The notes beneath the pieces are model-generated. The model was given only the letters and a program-made list of their open reading frames with translations. It was not told the DNA's origin and did not search any database. Position numbers and translations under genes: made by a program. DNA of 64,000 bases from Ga0077530 sp046293075 (GTDB taxonomy: Bacteria; Pseudomonadota; Alphaproteobacteria; Rhizobiales; Hyphomicrobiaceae), in NCBI GenBank assembly GCA_046293075.1, contig JBKBPL010000001.1:124001-188000 (forward strand), given 5' to 3'. Below, in pieces: positions 1 through 9,184 of this stretch (its first letter is position 1; every line of letters starts with the position of its first letter).

Positions 1-36
1 GTCGGGCCCCATGGCATGGGGGCGACCGGCCGATGA
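1..36 (+). CDS. C-terminal end of a gene upstream of lptG, probably lptF (partial)
   Basis: The first eleven codons read VGPHGMGATGR followed by TGA at 34-36, which overlaps the ATG of the next gene in an ATGA junction. In Proteobacteria lptF normally precedes lptG, and such an overlap is common there. Only the tail is in the window, so the identity is inferred from gene order and not from any recognisable domain. Confidence 0.45.
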   Translation, partial: VGPHGMGATGR

Positions 37-1130
37 GAAGTGCATTCGGCACGCTCAGTCGCTACGTTGGCGGGCGCTTTGTGGTCGCCATGGCGGGCAC
101 ACTCGCCGTCTGCGGGTCGCTGATTGTCATGATCGACCTCGTCGAGCTTCTGCGCATGAGCGGGCGCACCGGCAGCATCCCGATGGCATCCGTGGCGCTG
201 ATTGTCGGGCTCCGCCTTGCGAGCTACATCGAGGTGCTCCTGCCGTTCTGCGTCCTCGTCGGCAGCGGCGTCGCCCTGCTCCAGCTCAACCGGCGGTCGG
301 AGCTTGCCGTGATGCGCGCGGCGGGGATGTCGGCGTGGCAGTTTGTCGGGCCAGGAATTCTCGTCGCTATGCTGCTCGGCGTGCTCGCGACGATCGCCTT
401 CAATCCGCTCGCCGCGATGACGAGGGCGGAGGCGGATCGTCTGCTCGCTGAGCTCTACGGGCGGGAGGCCTCGGTGCTGGGCGGTGGTGCAAGCGGCGCC
501 TGGCTGCGGCAGCAGGGTGTCGATGGATCCTCCGTGCTGAGCGCAAGTGCGGCATCGCGGGACGGACGCACGGTCTACAATCCGACGCTCCTGCAGTTCG
601 ATGCCGAAGGTCGCTTCGTCGAGCGGGTCGAAGGGGTCCGGGCGCTGCTCCGTGACGGCTACTGGCAGTTCGATCAGGCCAAGGTCGCGCGCCCGGGGCG
701 TGAGCCCGAGCAGTTCGATACGTTCACGGTCAGCACGTACCTGACGCCCGACCGGATCGGCGATTCGCTCGGCTCGGCCATTTCGCTGTCCTTCTGGCAA
801 CTTCCGGGCGTCATCCGCGAGACCGAGCGGGCAGGCCTCTCTGCGGCCCGATTCCAGGTGCAGTATGACCTCCACCTGAGCCGGCCTATGTTGCTGGCGG
901 TGATGGTCCTTTTGGCGGCATCTGTGTCTTTGCGGTCATTCCGCTCGGGTGGCTTACAGACTATGGTGGGCATGGGGGCGATCGGGGGGTTGGCATTTCT
1001 CCTTTTCTCCGAGGTTTCTCGGCAGGTTGGGGTGGCCGGACTGACGCCGTCCTTCATGGCGGTATGGGTGCCGGTTGCTGTTGCGTTGTGCGGGTCGTTG
1101 ACGGTGCTGCTGCACCAGGAGGACGGCTGA
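33..1130 (+). CDS. lptG: LPS export permease LptG (YjgP/YjgQ family)
   Basis: Inner-membrane subunit of the LptB2FG ABC exporter, which extracts lipopolysaccharide from the inner membrane and passes it to LptC/LptA. The 365 residues show the family layout: N-terminal membrane segments at about 15-40, 52-85 and 102-125, a periplasmic beta-jellyroll region at about 130-265, and three C-terminal membrane segments from about 275 to 360. Length is typical. The start overlaps the preceding stop (ATGA), and lptD begins one base after its stop, so the three genes form one transcription unit. LptF and LptG are close paralogues; LptG is chosen because it directly precedes lptD. Confidence 0.9.
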   Translation: MRSAFGTLSRYVGGRFVVAMAGTLAVCGSLIVMIDLVELLRMSGRTGSIPMASVALIVGLRLASYIEVLLPFCVLVGSGVALLQLNRRSELAVMRAAGMSAWQFVGPGILVAMLLGVLATIAFNPLAAMTRAEADRLLAELYGREASVLGGGASGAWLRQQGVDGSSVLSASAASRDGRTVYNPTLLQFDAEGRFVERVEGVRALLRDGYWQFDQAKVARPGREPEQFDTFTVSTYLTPDRIGDSLGSAISLSFWQLPGVIRETERAGLSAARFQVQYDLHLSRPMLLAVMVLLAASVSLRSFRSGGLQTMVGMGAIGGLAFLLFSEVSRQVGVAGLTPSFMAVWVPVAVALCGSLTVLLHQEDG

Positions 1131-1131
1131 G

Positions 1132-3621
1132 GTGGAAGTAACGGGGCATGAGTCTCAGGCGGGAGGGGACACTCCGCGCGAGCCGCTGCGGCTGCGCGTC
1201 CGCCTGACCCTGTGCGCGCTCTCCATCCTCGGGCTCGTCGCGACGGCCGCTGTGCTGCTGGCGCCCTCGCCAGGTGCGGCCGGCGATCCCGTGGACCAAC
1301 TCACGCGCGGCACGGGCATCCGCATTCAGGATCCCGTCCGCAACCTCACGCAGCAGCAGCGGCACTTCAAGAAGGACAAGGGCGGCGTCTTCGGCAAGGC
1401 GCCGGGCAAGGTCGACCGCGCCGCCCCGCTCTATCTGCAGGGCGACGAGCTGATCTATGACACGGCCAACAACCGCGTGATCGCGGTCGGCAACGTCGAG
1501 ATCGTGTTCAACAACTACATTCTCACGGCGGACCGCGTCGTCTACGACCAGAGCGCGCAGACGCTGACTGCGGAAGGCAACGCGCAGCTCAAGGAGCCGA
1601 ACGGCAACGTCGTTCGCGCAGAGAAGCTGACCGCGACCGATGATTTCCGCGAAGCCTTCGTGCAGGCGCTGAGCGTGACGGCGCGCGACGACACGCGCAT
1701 CACCGCGCGCCGTGCGGTGCGCCGCGACGGCAACGTCACCGAGTTCGAGCAGGGCCGCTTCACGCCGTGCCGCACCGACGGCAGCAGTCCGCCGCTGTGG
1801 TGCATCAGCGCCGCTCGAGTGACGCACGACCAGCAGGCGGGTACGGTCCGCTATCAGGATGCGGCCTTCGAGCTCTTCGGCGTGCCCGTCCTCTATCTTC
1901 CGTATTTCGAGCACGCCGATCCCTCGGTGAAGCGGCGCACAGGCTTCCTCTCGCCCGAGTACGGACACTCCAACCGGCTCGGGACGCAGGTCGAGGTGCC
2001 CTACTACTTCGCACTCGCCCCGAACTACGATTTCACCTTCAACCCGAGATATCTCTCCGAGCACGGCATCCTCTGGCAGGGCGAGTGGCGGCACCGGGTG
2101 AACTGGGGCGACATCCGCGGCGCGTATAACGTCAAGGTCGCCGGCATTGACCAGGACCTGAGCACGCTTCCTGCCGACTCGGCGGCAAGTCTCGACGGCT
2201 GGCGGGGTAGCGTGCAGACGCGCGGCTTGTTCTCGCTGTCGTCCTGGTGGCGCTTCGGGTGGGACATCACCATCGAGAGCGATGATGCCTTCCGTCGCTT
2301 CTATGGTCTCGACAGCATCCTGCAGACGGATCGCATCAACTCGGTCTTCCTGCAGGGCATCAACGATCGCAACTACTTCGCTACGACGTTCTATCACTTC
2401 GGCGGCCTGCTCGTGGAGGACACGCCGGATGCGAAAAGCCGCGTCCTGCCGGTCATCGACTACAACTACGTGTTCGACCGGCCGGTCGCCGGTGGCGAGC
2501 TGAGCTTCAGCATGAATGCCGTGTCGCTGACGCGCAGCGGCAACACGACGACGGACATGCATCGCGCCTCGTTCGACGGCCGCTGGCGGACCAAGGTTGT
2601 CGACGGCATCGGGCAGGTTTGGACGCCGTACCTCGGGGTGCGGGGTGACGTCACCAACTTCAGCAACGCGTTCGACGTCAATACAGGCACGTTTACGGAT
2701 GACGGTACGGTCACGCGCGCCACGGGCGTGGCGGCGCTGACGTACGCTTATCCGTTCGTCAAGCATACACAGGCGGGCAGCCACATCGTCGAGCCGATCG
2801 GGCAGGTCGTGACGCGCCCGGCACACATTTCGCAGAACCGCATTCCGATCGAGGATGCCAAGAGCCTCGTCTGGGACGACACGCTGCTCTTCGATGTGGA
2901 TAAGTTTTCGGGCTGGGATCGCATTGAGACAGGCACGCGCGGCAACGTCGGCTTTCAATACACCTATCAGGCTGCCGCCGGCGGCTACGCGCGCTTCATC
3001 GTCGGGCAGAGCTATCAGATTGCTGGCGATAATGCATTCCGCGACCGGGATCCCGACCAACTCGGTGCGCTCGCCGCCGACACCTTCCCGGCCATTCCCG
3101 ACAGTGGTCTTGAGACGAGGCGATCGGACTATGTCGTAGGCGCCTACCTGGCGCCGGCAGACAGCTTCCGGCTCGTCGCGCAGGCGCGCCTCGACGAGCG
3201 CGATCTCTCGCTGCGCCGCAGCGACACCTACACATCGTTCACAGCCGGGCCGCTCAGCGCCCAGGTGCAGTACTCGTACGTGCGGATCGATACGGCCGAT
3301 CCGATCGATCCGCGTCGCCGCGAGCAGGAGATCCAGTTCGGCGGCGCTCTGCGGCTGTCAGAGCGCTGGTCGCTGCTCGGCGGCATCCGCTACGATATCG
3401 ACACGCAGGAGCGGCTGCAGGACACGATACAGCTCCGCTACGCCGACGATTGCTTCGTCCTGACGGCGGCCTATACCGAGTCCTTCATCGAGAATGCCGC
3501 CCGCGGCATCAAGCCGGATCAGGCCCTCATGCTGCGCCTCGAGTTCAAGTACCTCGGCCAGTTCGCCCTGAGCCCGAGCATTGGCGGCCTCGAGGCGGAG
3601 AACCAGCCCTCGAATAACTGA
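1132..3621 (+). CDS. lptD: LPS-assembly outer membrane protein LptD
   Basis: Outer-membrane beta-barrel that, with LptE, inserts LPS into the outer leaflet. The 829-residue protein starts with GTG one base after the lptG stop. A hydrophobic signal segment lies at about 22-50, an OstA-type jellyroll domain at about 100-215 and a large beta-rich barrel from about 300 to the end. Cysteines at 213, 224 and 774 are candidates for the disulfides that LptD needs to mature. In many Proteobacteria surA and pdxA follow; here they do not, and a biotin carboxylase gene comes next. Confidence 0.95.
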   Translation: MEVTGHESQAGGDTPREPLRLRVRLTLCALSILGLVATAAVLLAPSPGAAGDPVDQLTRGTGIRIQDPVRNLTQQQRHFKKDKGGVFGKAPGKVDRAAPLYLQGDELIYDTANNRVIAVGNVEIVFNNYILTADRVVYDQSAQTLTAEGNAQLKEPNGNVVRAEKLTATDDFREAFVQALSVTARDDTRITARRAVRRDGNVTEFEQGRFTPCRTDGSSPPLWCISAARVTHDQQAGTVRYQDAAFELFGVPVLYLPYFEHADPSVKRRTGFLSPEYGHSNRLGTQVEVPYYFALAPNYDFTFNPRYLSEHGILWQGEWRHRVNWGDIRGAYNVKVAGIDQDLSTLPADSAASLDGWRGSVQTRGLFSLSSWWRFGWDITIESDDAFRRFYGLDSILQTDRINSVFLQGINDRNYFATTFYHFGGLLVEDTPDAKSRVLPVIDYNYVFDRPVAGGELSFSMNAVSLTRSGNTTTDMHRASFDGRWRTKVVDGIGQVWTPYLGVRGDVTNFSNAFDVNTGTFTDDGTVTRATGVAALTYAYPFVKHTQAGSHIVEPIGQVVTRPAHISQNRIPIEDAKSLVWDDTLLFDVDKFSGWDRIETGTRGNVGFQYTYQAAAGGYARFIVGQSYQIAGDNAFRDRDPDQLGALAADTFPAIPDSGLETRRSDYVVGAYLAPADSFRLVAQARLDERDLSLRRSDTYTSFTAGPLSAQVQYSYVRIDTADPIDPRRREQEIQFGGALRLSERWSLLGGIRYDIDTQERLQDTIQLRYADDCFVLTAAYTESFIENAARGIKPDQALMLRLEFKYLGQFALSPSIGGLEAENQPSNN

Positions 3622-3746
3622 TCTCGCGCCGCACGCGTCGGGGACGCCGGTGCATCCTCCCTTGAATACAGCGCGAAAACATCCGACACATGCCGGTTGT
3701 GACCACGCCCAGGCAAGGCCCCGCCGCGCGGGCAAAGGGTGCGCCG

Positions 3747-5699
3747 ATGCTGAGAAAGATCTTGATTGCCAACCGCGGCGAGATCGCGTGCCGGATCATT
3801 CGCACGGCGCGCCGCCTTGGCGTGGCGACGGTCGCCGTCTATTCGGATGCCGATCGCGAGGCCCTCCACGCTGCGGCCGCCGATGAGGCCGTGCACATCG
3901 GACCCTCGCCGTCCACCGAAAGCTACCTGCGCATCGACCGCATCATTGCGGCCGCCAAGGCGACCGGCGCCGAGGCGATCCATCCGGGCTATGGCTTCCT
4001 CGCCGAGAACCCGGACTTCGCCGATGCCTGCAAGGCGGCAGGCATTACCTTCATTGGCCCGTCGGGCGCTTCCATGCGCCAGCTCGGTGGAAAGGCCGCG
4101 GCCAAGGCCGTCGCCCGCGCAGCGGGTGTCCCGGTCGTGCCGGGATACGACGGGGCCGATCAGACGCCGACTCTGCTCCGGCGCGAGGCCGACCGCATTG
4201 GCTACCCGGTGATGATCAAGGCCGTGGCCGGCGGCGGCGGGCGCGGCATGCGCCTCGTGGAAAATGGTGAAGCGTTTGCAGCAGCCCTCGAAAGCGCGCA
4301 GCGCGAGGCGCAGTCGTCGTTCGGCGACGCCGCGGTCCTGATCGAAAAGGTCGTGCAGCGACCGCGCCATGTCGAGGTGCAGGTGTTCGGCGATCGCCAC
4401 GGCAATGTGGTGCACATTTTCGAGCGCGACTGCTCGCTGCAGCGGCGCAATCAGAAGGTGATCGAGGAGGCGCCGGCGCCGGGCATGAGCGAGGCCCTGC
4501 GCGAGAAGATGTGCGCTGCGGCGGTCAACCTTGCGCGTGCCGTCGGCTATGAAGGCGCGGGCACGGTCGAGTTCCTCGTCGAAGGTGGCACCTTGGGGCC
4601 CGAGGCGCCGTGGTACTTCATCGAGATGAACACCCGCCTCCAGGTCGAGCATCCGGTGACGGAAGCGATCACCGGGCTCGATCTCGTCGAGTGGCAGCTT
4701 CGTGTCGCGGCCGGCGAGCGGTTGCCGCTCACGCAGGACGCGATCACCATGCGCGGGCACGCCATTGAAGTGCGGCTCTGCGCCGAGGACCCCGCACAAG
4801 GTTTTCTGCCGAGCATCGGGCGGGTAGCAGCCTTCGCGCTTCCCGGCGGCATCGGCGTACGTCTCGAGACCGCCGTGCGTGCCGGCGACGTGATCTCGCC
4901 CTTCTATGACAGCATGATCGCCAAGCTCATCACGCACGGCGCAACCCGCGATGCGGCGGCCAATGCGATGGTGGCGGCCCTTAAACAGCTCGTCGTCGCG
5001 GGGCCACGAATCAATGCGGTGTTTCTGCGCGCGCTGCTCGAGCATCCCGATGTGCGTGTCGGCCGCATGGACACGGGCCTCATCGGCCGCGACATCGCCG
5101 AGCTCACGCGCTCACATATCGGTCCTTCCGAGATCTTCGCGAGCGTTGCGCGGCTGCTCTCGTCATCGCGCGACGTGCCTGATGGGGGCGATCCCTGGTC
5201 AGCCACCGATGGCTTCCAGCTCGGCGCATCACGCGCCCTTACTGTGCCGCTGACCGTGAATGGCGAAACGACATCGTTCGTGGCGACCTGGCCGCGTGGC
5301 GAGACTGTGCCGCACGTCGCCGTCGCTGGTGTGGCGCCCCCTGGCACCGAGCCGCGCTTGCCGACGGCGTGTGTTGCCGTGCCGGAGGGGCTTTACGCCG
5401 TCTTCGAGGGCGAGCAGGTCGAGGTGCGCTGGCCGACGTACGATGCCGACGATATCGATGACGGTCATGCCGGTGATGTCGTCCGCGCGCCGATCAACGG
5501 GAAGGTCGCGCGCGTCTTCGTCAAGGCCGGCGACGTCGTTGCCAAGGGGGATCGGCTCGCTGTCGTCGAAGCGATGAAGATGGAGCACGTGCTTACGGCG
5601 GCGCGCGACGGCGTGGTGGCAAATATCGCGGTCGGCGAGGGCCAGCAGGTCAATCAAGGCGCGCTGATCGTCAGCCTCGAGGAGGAAGCAGTATCGTGA
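3747..5699 (+). CDS. Acyl-CoA carboxylase alpha subunit (biotin carboxylase plus biotin carrier)
   Basis: Carboxylates biotin with ATP and bicarbonate and carries it to a separate carboxyltransferase. The 650-residue product begins MLRKILIANRGEIACRI, the classic start of biotin carboxylases; an in-frame ATG 57 bases upstream would add an unrelated tail. Biotin carboxylase N-domain, ATP-grasp (glycine-rich AGGGGRGMR) and C-domain fill about 1-445, and a biotinyl domain at the C-terminus has the AMKMEH motif with Lys611 as biotin site. Length fits 3-methylcrotonyl-, propionyl- or geranyl-CoA carboxylase alpha subunits. No beta subunit is nearby, so the acyl-CoA substrate cannot be assigned. Confidence 0.9.
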   Translation: MLRKILIANRGEIACRIIRTARRLGVATVAVYSDADREALHAAAADEAVHIGPSPSTESYLRIDRIIAAAKATGAEAIHPGYGFLAENPDFADACKAAGITFIGPSGASMRQLGGKAAAKAVARAAGVPVVPGYDGADQTPTLLRREADRIGYPVMIKAVAGGGGRGMRLVENGEAFAAALESAQREAQSSFGDAAVLIEKVVQRPRHVEVQVFGDRHGNVVHIFERDCSLQRRNQKVIEEAPAPGMSEALREKMCAAAVNLARAVGYEGAGTVEFLVEGGTLGPEAPWYFIEMNTRLQVEHPVTEAITGLDLVEWQLRVAAGERLPLTQDAITMRGHAIEVRLCAEDPAQGFLPSIGRVAAFALPGGIGVRLETAVRAGDVISPFYDSMIAKLITHGATRDAAANAMVAALKQLVVAGPRINAVFLRALLEHPDVRVGRMDTGLIGRDIAELTRSHIGPSEIFASVARLLSSSRDVPDGGDPWSATDGFQLGASRALTVPLTVNGETTSFVATWPRGETVPHVAVAGVAPPGTEPRLPTACVAVPEGLYAVFEGEQVEVRWPTYDADDIDDGHAGDVVRAPINGKVARVFVKAGDVVAKGDRLAVVEAMKMEHVLTAARDGVVANIAVGEGQQVNQGALIVSLEEEAVS

Positions 5700-6136
5700 C
5701 CATCCATCTCGTGAAGCTGTGCGTCGGCTGCGAGTCGATCGACGACCTTGCGGCCTGGCAGAGCGAGCGGCTCAAGCAGCTGAAGGCCGCCAAGCAGAAG
5801 CCGGAGCTGTTCCACCGCACCTTCCAGATGCCGAAGCGGCGCGAAGAACTGCTCGACGGCGGCTCGATCTACTGGGTGATCAAGGGCGTCATCCAGGCGC
5901 GGCAGCGCCTCCTCGATCTCAAAGAAGGGACGCGGCCCGATGGCACGCCGTGCACGCTTCTCATCCTTGACCGCAAGCTCGTGCATGTGCGGCCCGTGCC
6001 GCGCCGCGCCTTCCAGGGCTGGCGCTATCTGGCGCCCGAGGATGCGCCCGCGGACCTCGCAGGCGATCGGCGGGGCGATCTCGACGCGATGCCCGCCAAG
6101 CTGCGCCGCGAACTCGCCGAGCTCGGGCTGCTCTGA
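5696..6136 (+). CDS. DUF1489 family protein
   Basis: A 146-residue soluble protein with no signal peptide or membrane segment. It resembles the alphaproteobacterial DUF1489 family, with a conserved start (TIHLVKLCVG) and a central IYWVIKGVIQARQ stretch. Biochemical function is not known to me. It begins with GTG at 5696, overlapping the stop of the carboxylase alpha subunit by four bases (GTGA), so it is probably translationally coupled to it. That coupling suggests co-expression but does not define a role. Confidence 0.75.
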   Translation: MTIHLVKLCVGCESIDDLAAWQSERLKQLKAAKQKPELFHRTFQMPKRREELLDGGSIYWVIKGVIQARQRLLDLKEGTRPDGTPCTLLILDRKLVHVRPVPRRAFQGWRYLAPEDAPADLAGDRRGDLDAMPAKLRRELAELGLL

Positions 6137-6140
6137 CGTG

Positions 6141-6164
6141 CTGGTGGCGCCGGAGCGCCACCAC
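6141..6164 (+). terminator. Hairpin after the DUF1489 gene, possible terminator
   Basis: GGTGGCGC (6143-6150) and GCGCCACC (6155-6162) form a perfect 8-bp stem with a CGGA tetraloop, five bases after the DUF1489 stop. No T-tract follows, so it may act as an RNA 3' end stabiliser or need Rho; it is only a weak candidate for an intrinsic terminator. Confidence 0.4.
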
Positions 6165-6307
6165 GCTGAGCTTGACGGCAGGGGCCACGAAATCGCCGGA
6201 AACGCCGTTCATCGAGACCGGGCTCAGGAGCCTTTCGCGTGGCGGCACCGCGGGTTATAGAGGGGGGGCACCGCCCGGCAGTCGGCGCGAAGGAAGCAAG
6301 GACGAAC

Positions 6308-7033
6308 ATGGCCGACCAGACCGACCATTTCATGCGCGAAGTCCAGGAGGAGATGCGCCGGGAGCGTCTCGCTCAGATCTGGGATCGGTATGGCGTATTC
6401 ATCGTTGCAGCCGCCGTGCTGCTCGTCCTTGCCGTCGGCGGATACAAGTATGCCGAGTACCGCAGTCTCAGCTCCCGCGAGGCGGCCGGCCGCGAGTTCG
6501 AGCGCGCGGCGCGGCTGGCAGCCGAGGGCAAGTCGCAGGAGGCGCATCAGGCCTTCGAGGCGATGATCAAGGGCGCGCCGCCGGGCTATGGTACGCTCGC
6601 GCGCCTCAGGAATGCCGGCGCCTTGGCCGCAGAGGGCAAGCGCGACGAAGCCGTCGCCGCCTATGACGCCGTTGCGAATGACGCGGGCGCGGACCAGCTC
6701 CTCAGGGACTATGCCAGCCTGCAGGCGGCCATGCTGAGGGTCGATGTGGCGGGCTGGACCGAGATGCAGAATCGCCTCAAAGATCTCACAAACGACAACA
6801 ATGCTTGGCGTGCGCCTGCGCGCGAGCTGCTCGGGCTCGCTGCGATGAGGGCCGGGAACGAGGATGAGGCACGCAAGGCTTTCGAGCAGATCCTGGCCGA
6901 TAGCGCAGCGCCGCCGTCAACCGCGGAGCGGGCCCGGGTCCTGATGACGATCCTGACCGAAGCGGCGCTCGCAAAGGCCGCTGCGCCGGGGGGCGCGGGG
7001 GCGAAGCCGGGCGATCCCGCGGCGACGAAGTAG
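6308..7033 (+). CDS. YfgM-like TPR_21 membrane-anchored protein
   Basis: A 241-residue protein with a short cytoplasmic N-terminus (MADQTDHFMREVQEEMRRER), one membrane segment at about 28-48 and a periplasmic helical repeat region like the tetratricopeptide-like TPR_21 domain. In E. coli the equivalent, YfgM, is an ancillary SecYEG subunit linked to periplasmic chaperones. The start at 6308 is preferred over an upstream in-frame start because the family begins at this motif. bamB follows after 24 bases, the same pairing as yfgM-bamB in other Proteobacteria, which supports a role in export and outer-membrane protein biogenesis. The C-terminus is Ala/Gly/Pro-rich and likely disordered. Confidence 0.85.
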   Translation: MADQTDHFMREVQEEMRRERLAQIWDRYGVFIVAAAVLLVLAVGGYKYAEYRSLSSREAAGREFERAARLAAEGKSQEAHQAFEAMIKGAPPGYGTLARLRNAGALAAEGKRDEAVAAYDAVANDAGADQLLRDYASLQAAMLRVDVAGWTEMQNRLKDLTNDNNAWRAPARELLGLAAMRAGNEDEARKAFEQILADSAAPPSTAERARVLMTILTEAALAKAAAPGGAGAKPGDPAATK

Positions 7034-7057
7034 GGGCGACGACGGAGGGAGCTGATC

Positions 7058-8398
7058 GTGGACCTCTTGCGCACGGAGCGGCTGGCGGCCTTGGCGAGCG
7101 TGCTGGCTCTTTTGAGCCTTGCGGGATGCTCGGGGGGGATGCCGAGCGTTGCCGATATTGCCGCGCTGAACCCGTTTGCCGAAAAGCAGACGCCGCTCCC
7201 CGGCACGCGCGTGCCGGTCGTCCTTTCCGAGGGCGCCACCGGCAGCATCGAGCTCGCGAGCGCCGACCGACCGATCGCTCTGCCGCCGCCACGCCAGAAT
7301 GATTCCTGGCCGCAGCCGGGTGGTGCCACCACCAATGCGCCGGGACATCTGGCGCTCCCGGCGACGATTCGGACGGTGTGGAGCGTGGATGTCGGCCAGG
7401 GCTCGAGCAAGCACGGCCGCCTGACCGCGAGCCCCGTCGTCGCCGACGGCCGCATCTTCACGCTCGATGCGGCGGGCCGGGTGACAGCGCTCAGCACCTC
7501 GGGCTCGGTTGCTTGGCGGACGTCGCTGGTGCCGGAGAAGGCCACGGATACCAACGCGTTTGGAGGCGGCCTTGCGACGGAGGGCGGGCGCCTGTTCGTG
7601 GCGACCGGCCACGGGATCGTCACCGCGCTGGATATGCAGGGCGGCAAGAAAGTTTGGGACAGGAACGTCGGCTCGCCAGTCCGCTCGGCGCCGAGTGTCG
7701 GCGGCGGGCGTGTTGTCGTCGTGACGACCGATGGCCGCACGGTTGCGCTCTCCGGACATGACGGTGCGGAGCTGTGGACCTATCGCGGGCTCCCTGAGCG
7801 CGCGAGCCTCCTGCTCAGCGCGAGCCCAGCATTCGGCGGCGATCTCGCGGTCGTTCCCTATCCATCCGGCGACGTCGTGGCGCTCAGGATGGCAGATGGC
7901 ACGGTGGCATGGCAGGAGTCGCTGTCGCGCACGCGCGCGGCGTCCTCGCTCGGCTCCATGAGCGATGCCGCCAGCCCCGCCATCGATGGCGGGACCGTGT
8001 TCGCCATCGGCCATGCCGGCCGCATGATTGCGACGGAAGTGCGCACGGGCGAGCGGGTGTGGTCGGTGAACGTGCCCGGCATCAACCTGCCCTACGTGGC
8101 CGGCGATGCCGTCTATATCGTCGATACCGGCGGCCAGCTCATTGCCATGAGCCGGCGTGACGGCAAGGCGCTCTGGACGACGCGGCTGTCGGGCGGCAAG
8201 AGCTGGGTCGGCCCAGTGCTAGCCGGCGGCCGGCTCTGGCTTGCCTCCGACAGTGGCAAGCTGGTCGGCGTCAACGCGGCTGGCGGCAAGGTGGAGACGC
8301 AGCTCGATCTCGGCGCGCCGGTATACATCGCGCCAATCGTCGCCAACGGTCGGATGTACGTTCTCACCGACAAGGCGCGCCTCATCAGCCTGCACTGA
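7058..8398 (+). CDS. bamB: Outer membrane protein assembly factor BamB
   Basis: Lipoprotein of the BAM complex that helps fold and insert outer-membrane beta-barrels. The 446-residue product starts with GTG 7058 behind a GGAGGG ribosome site. It has a lipoprotein signal with lipobox LAGC (Cys24) and then a PQQ-type beta-propeller from about 85 to the end, visible as repeated G-V-AL---G---W blades. Length and gene order (after a YfgM-like gene) fit BamB. In many bacteria the GTPase gene der follows; here a convergent small lipoprotein gene comes instead. Confidence 0.92.
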   Translation: MDLLRTERLAALASVLALLSLAGCSGGMPSVADIAALNPFAEKQTPLPGTRVPVVLSEGATGSIELASADRPIALPPPRQNDSWPQPGGATTNAPGHLALPATIRTVWSVDVGQGSSKHGRLTASPVVADGRIFTLDAAGRVTALSTSGSVAWRTSLVPEKATDTNAFGGGLATEGGRLFVATGHGIVTALDMQGGKKVWDRNVGSPVRSAPSVGGGRVVVVTTDGRTVALSGHDGAELWTYRGLPERASLLLSASPAFGGDLAVVPYPSGDVVALRMADGTVAWQESLSRTRAASSLGSMSDAASPAIDGGTVFAIGHAGRMIATEVRTGERVWSVNVPGINLPYVAGDAVYIVDTGGQLIAMSRRDGKALWTTRLSGGKSWVGPVLAGGRLWLASDSGKLVGVNAAGGKVETQLDLGAPVYIAPIVANGRMYVLTDKARLISLH

Positions 8399-8455
8399 TG
8401 GCCGGATGAGCGGGGCGGCAGCGCCCGGAGCGGGCTTGCGGGCATGGTCGTTCAT

Positions 8456-8878
8456 TCAGTTCTCCTGTCGCATCTCGTGCGCGGCAACAGCGCGGCGAAT
8501 GATGTCCTCGGCGTCAATGGGCTGGGCATAGCGCACGACCATAGCGCGCGGCGGCGACGGTCTCGCGACGGCGGGCGGCTCGGTTGCGCTCGTGCGGGTC
8601 GGGCGAACGGAGCCATAGTTCGGGCTCCACGGCTCGCGCGGGTCGTCGTCGAGAGGCGGGCGGTTGCGCGGCGCAAGCTGAGCCGGCAGGCCATCCGCCT
8701 CGAGCTCTACGCGCACGCCGGCCATGTGCATGGGTGTCGTCGCGCTCGGGGTGGACGAGGTGGTGGCGCCTCGCTCGCTCGCGCAGCCGGCGAGGGCGAC
8801 GAGAAGGCCGATCAGGCCGGCACGGGTGGCGCCCTGCCGGACGCGGTGTGGCACGCGGCCACGGCACTTGGAACGCAT
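8456..8878 (-). CDS. Small hypothetical lipoprotein
   Basis: A 140-residue product whose N-terminus has arginines, a hydrophobic core (GLIGLLVAL) and a lipobox ending in AGC with Cys32, so it is probably a lipid-anchored envelope protein. The ATG at 8878 is chosen because it gives a normal-length signal; a longer frame begins at 8929. The mature part is Pro/Arg/Ser-rich and low in complexity, with a more ordered helical C-terminus (IDAEDIIRRAVAAHEM). It converges on bamB with a 57-base gap. I do not recognise the family. The overlapping plus-strand frame lacks any such organised signal. Confidence 0.6.
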   Translation of the reverse strand: MRSKCRGRVPHRVRQGATRAGLIGLLVALAGCASERGATTSSTPSATTPMHMAGVRVELEADGLPAQLAPRNRPPLDDDPREPWSPNYGSVRPTRTSATEPPAVARPSPPRAMVVRYAQPIDAEDIIRRAVAAHEMRQEN

Positions 8879-9184
8879 CGCGAAACGCCTCTCACGCAAC
8901 GAAAAGCAACCGCACTGATGAGAGGCCACTATGCGGCATCAGGGTTAATGGAGGGCTAAGCGCCGTTCGGGACCGAAACGGGGCCCGGCGCAGCTGCCGT
9001 TGCGCCCGTGGGATGCATGTGCCACGGAAGATGTGCGGCCCGCGTGCCGCGCTCCTTCCAAATCAACAGCATATCCCCGGACTTGATTCGGATGCCTGGG
9101 GCCCCGACCTTGCCCCCGCCAAGCGACTCATAAACAGTCACCCCGGGCGGCGGTGCTTGTCCGAGAATGAGCAGGGGGCGTTGA
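8879..9184 (+). other. 306-base stretch without a supported gene
   Basis: This interval separates the divergent lipoprotein and NYN-domain genes and should hold both promoters. A minus-strand frame of 61 codons (GTG at 9141 to 8956) exists, but it has no ribosome site and no recognisable motif, so it is not called. No RNA gene or strong palindrome was seen. Confidence 0.5.

Noticed and set aside
1054..3060. A 668-codon frame antisense to lptD
   Set aside because: Its composition is that of the reverse strand of a GC-rich gene; lptD has signal, domains and cysteines on the other strand.
3519..5045. A 508-codon frame antisense to the biotin carboxylase
   Set aside because: It mirrors a clearly conserved gene and shows no recognisable motif.
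8444..8959. A 171-codon plus-strand frame over the small lipoprotein gene
   Set aside because: No signal or domain; the minus frame has a lipobox and organised signal peptide.
8956..9141. A 61-codon minus-strand frame upstream of the lipoprotein gene
   Set aside because: GTG start without ribosome site and no motif; kept only as an intergenic note.
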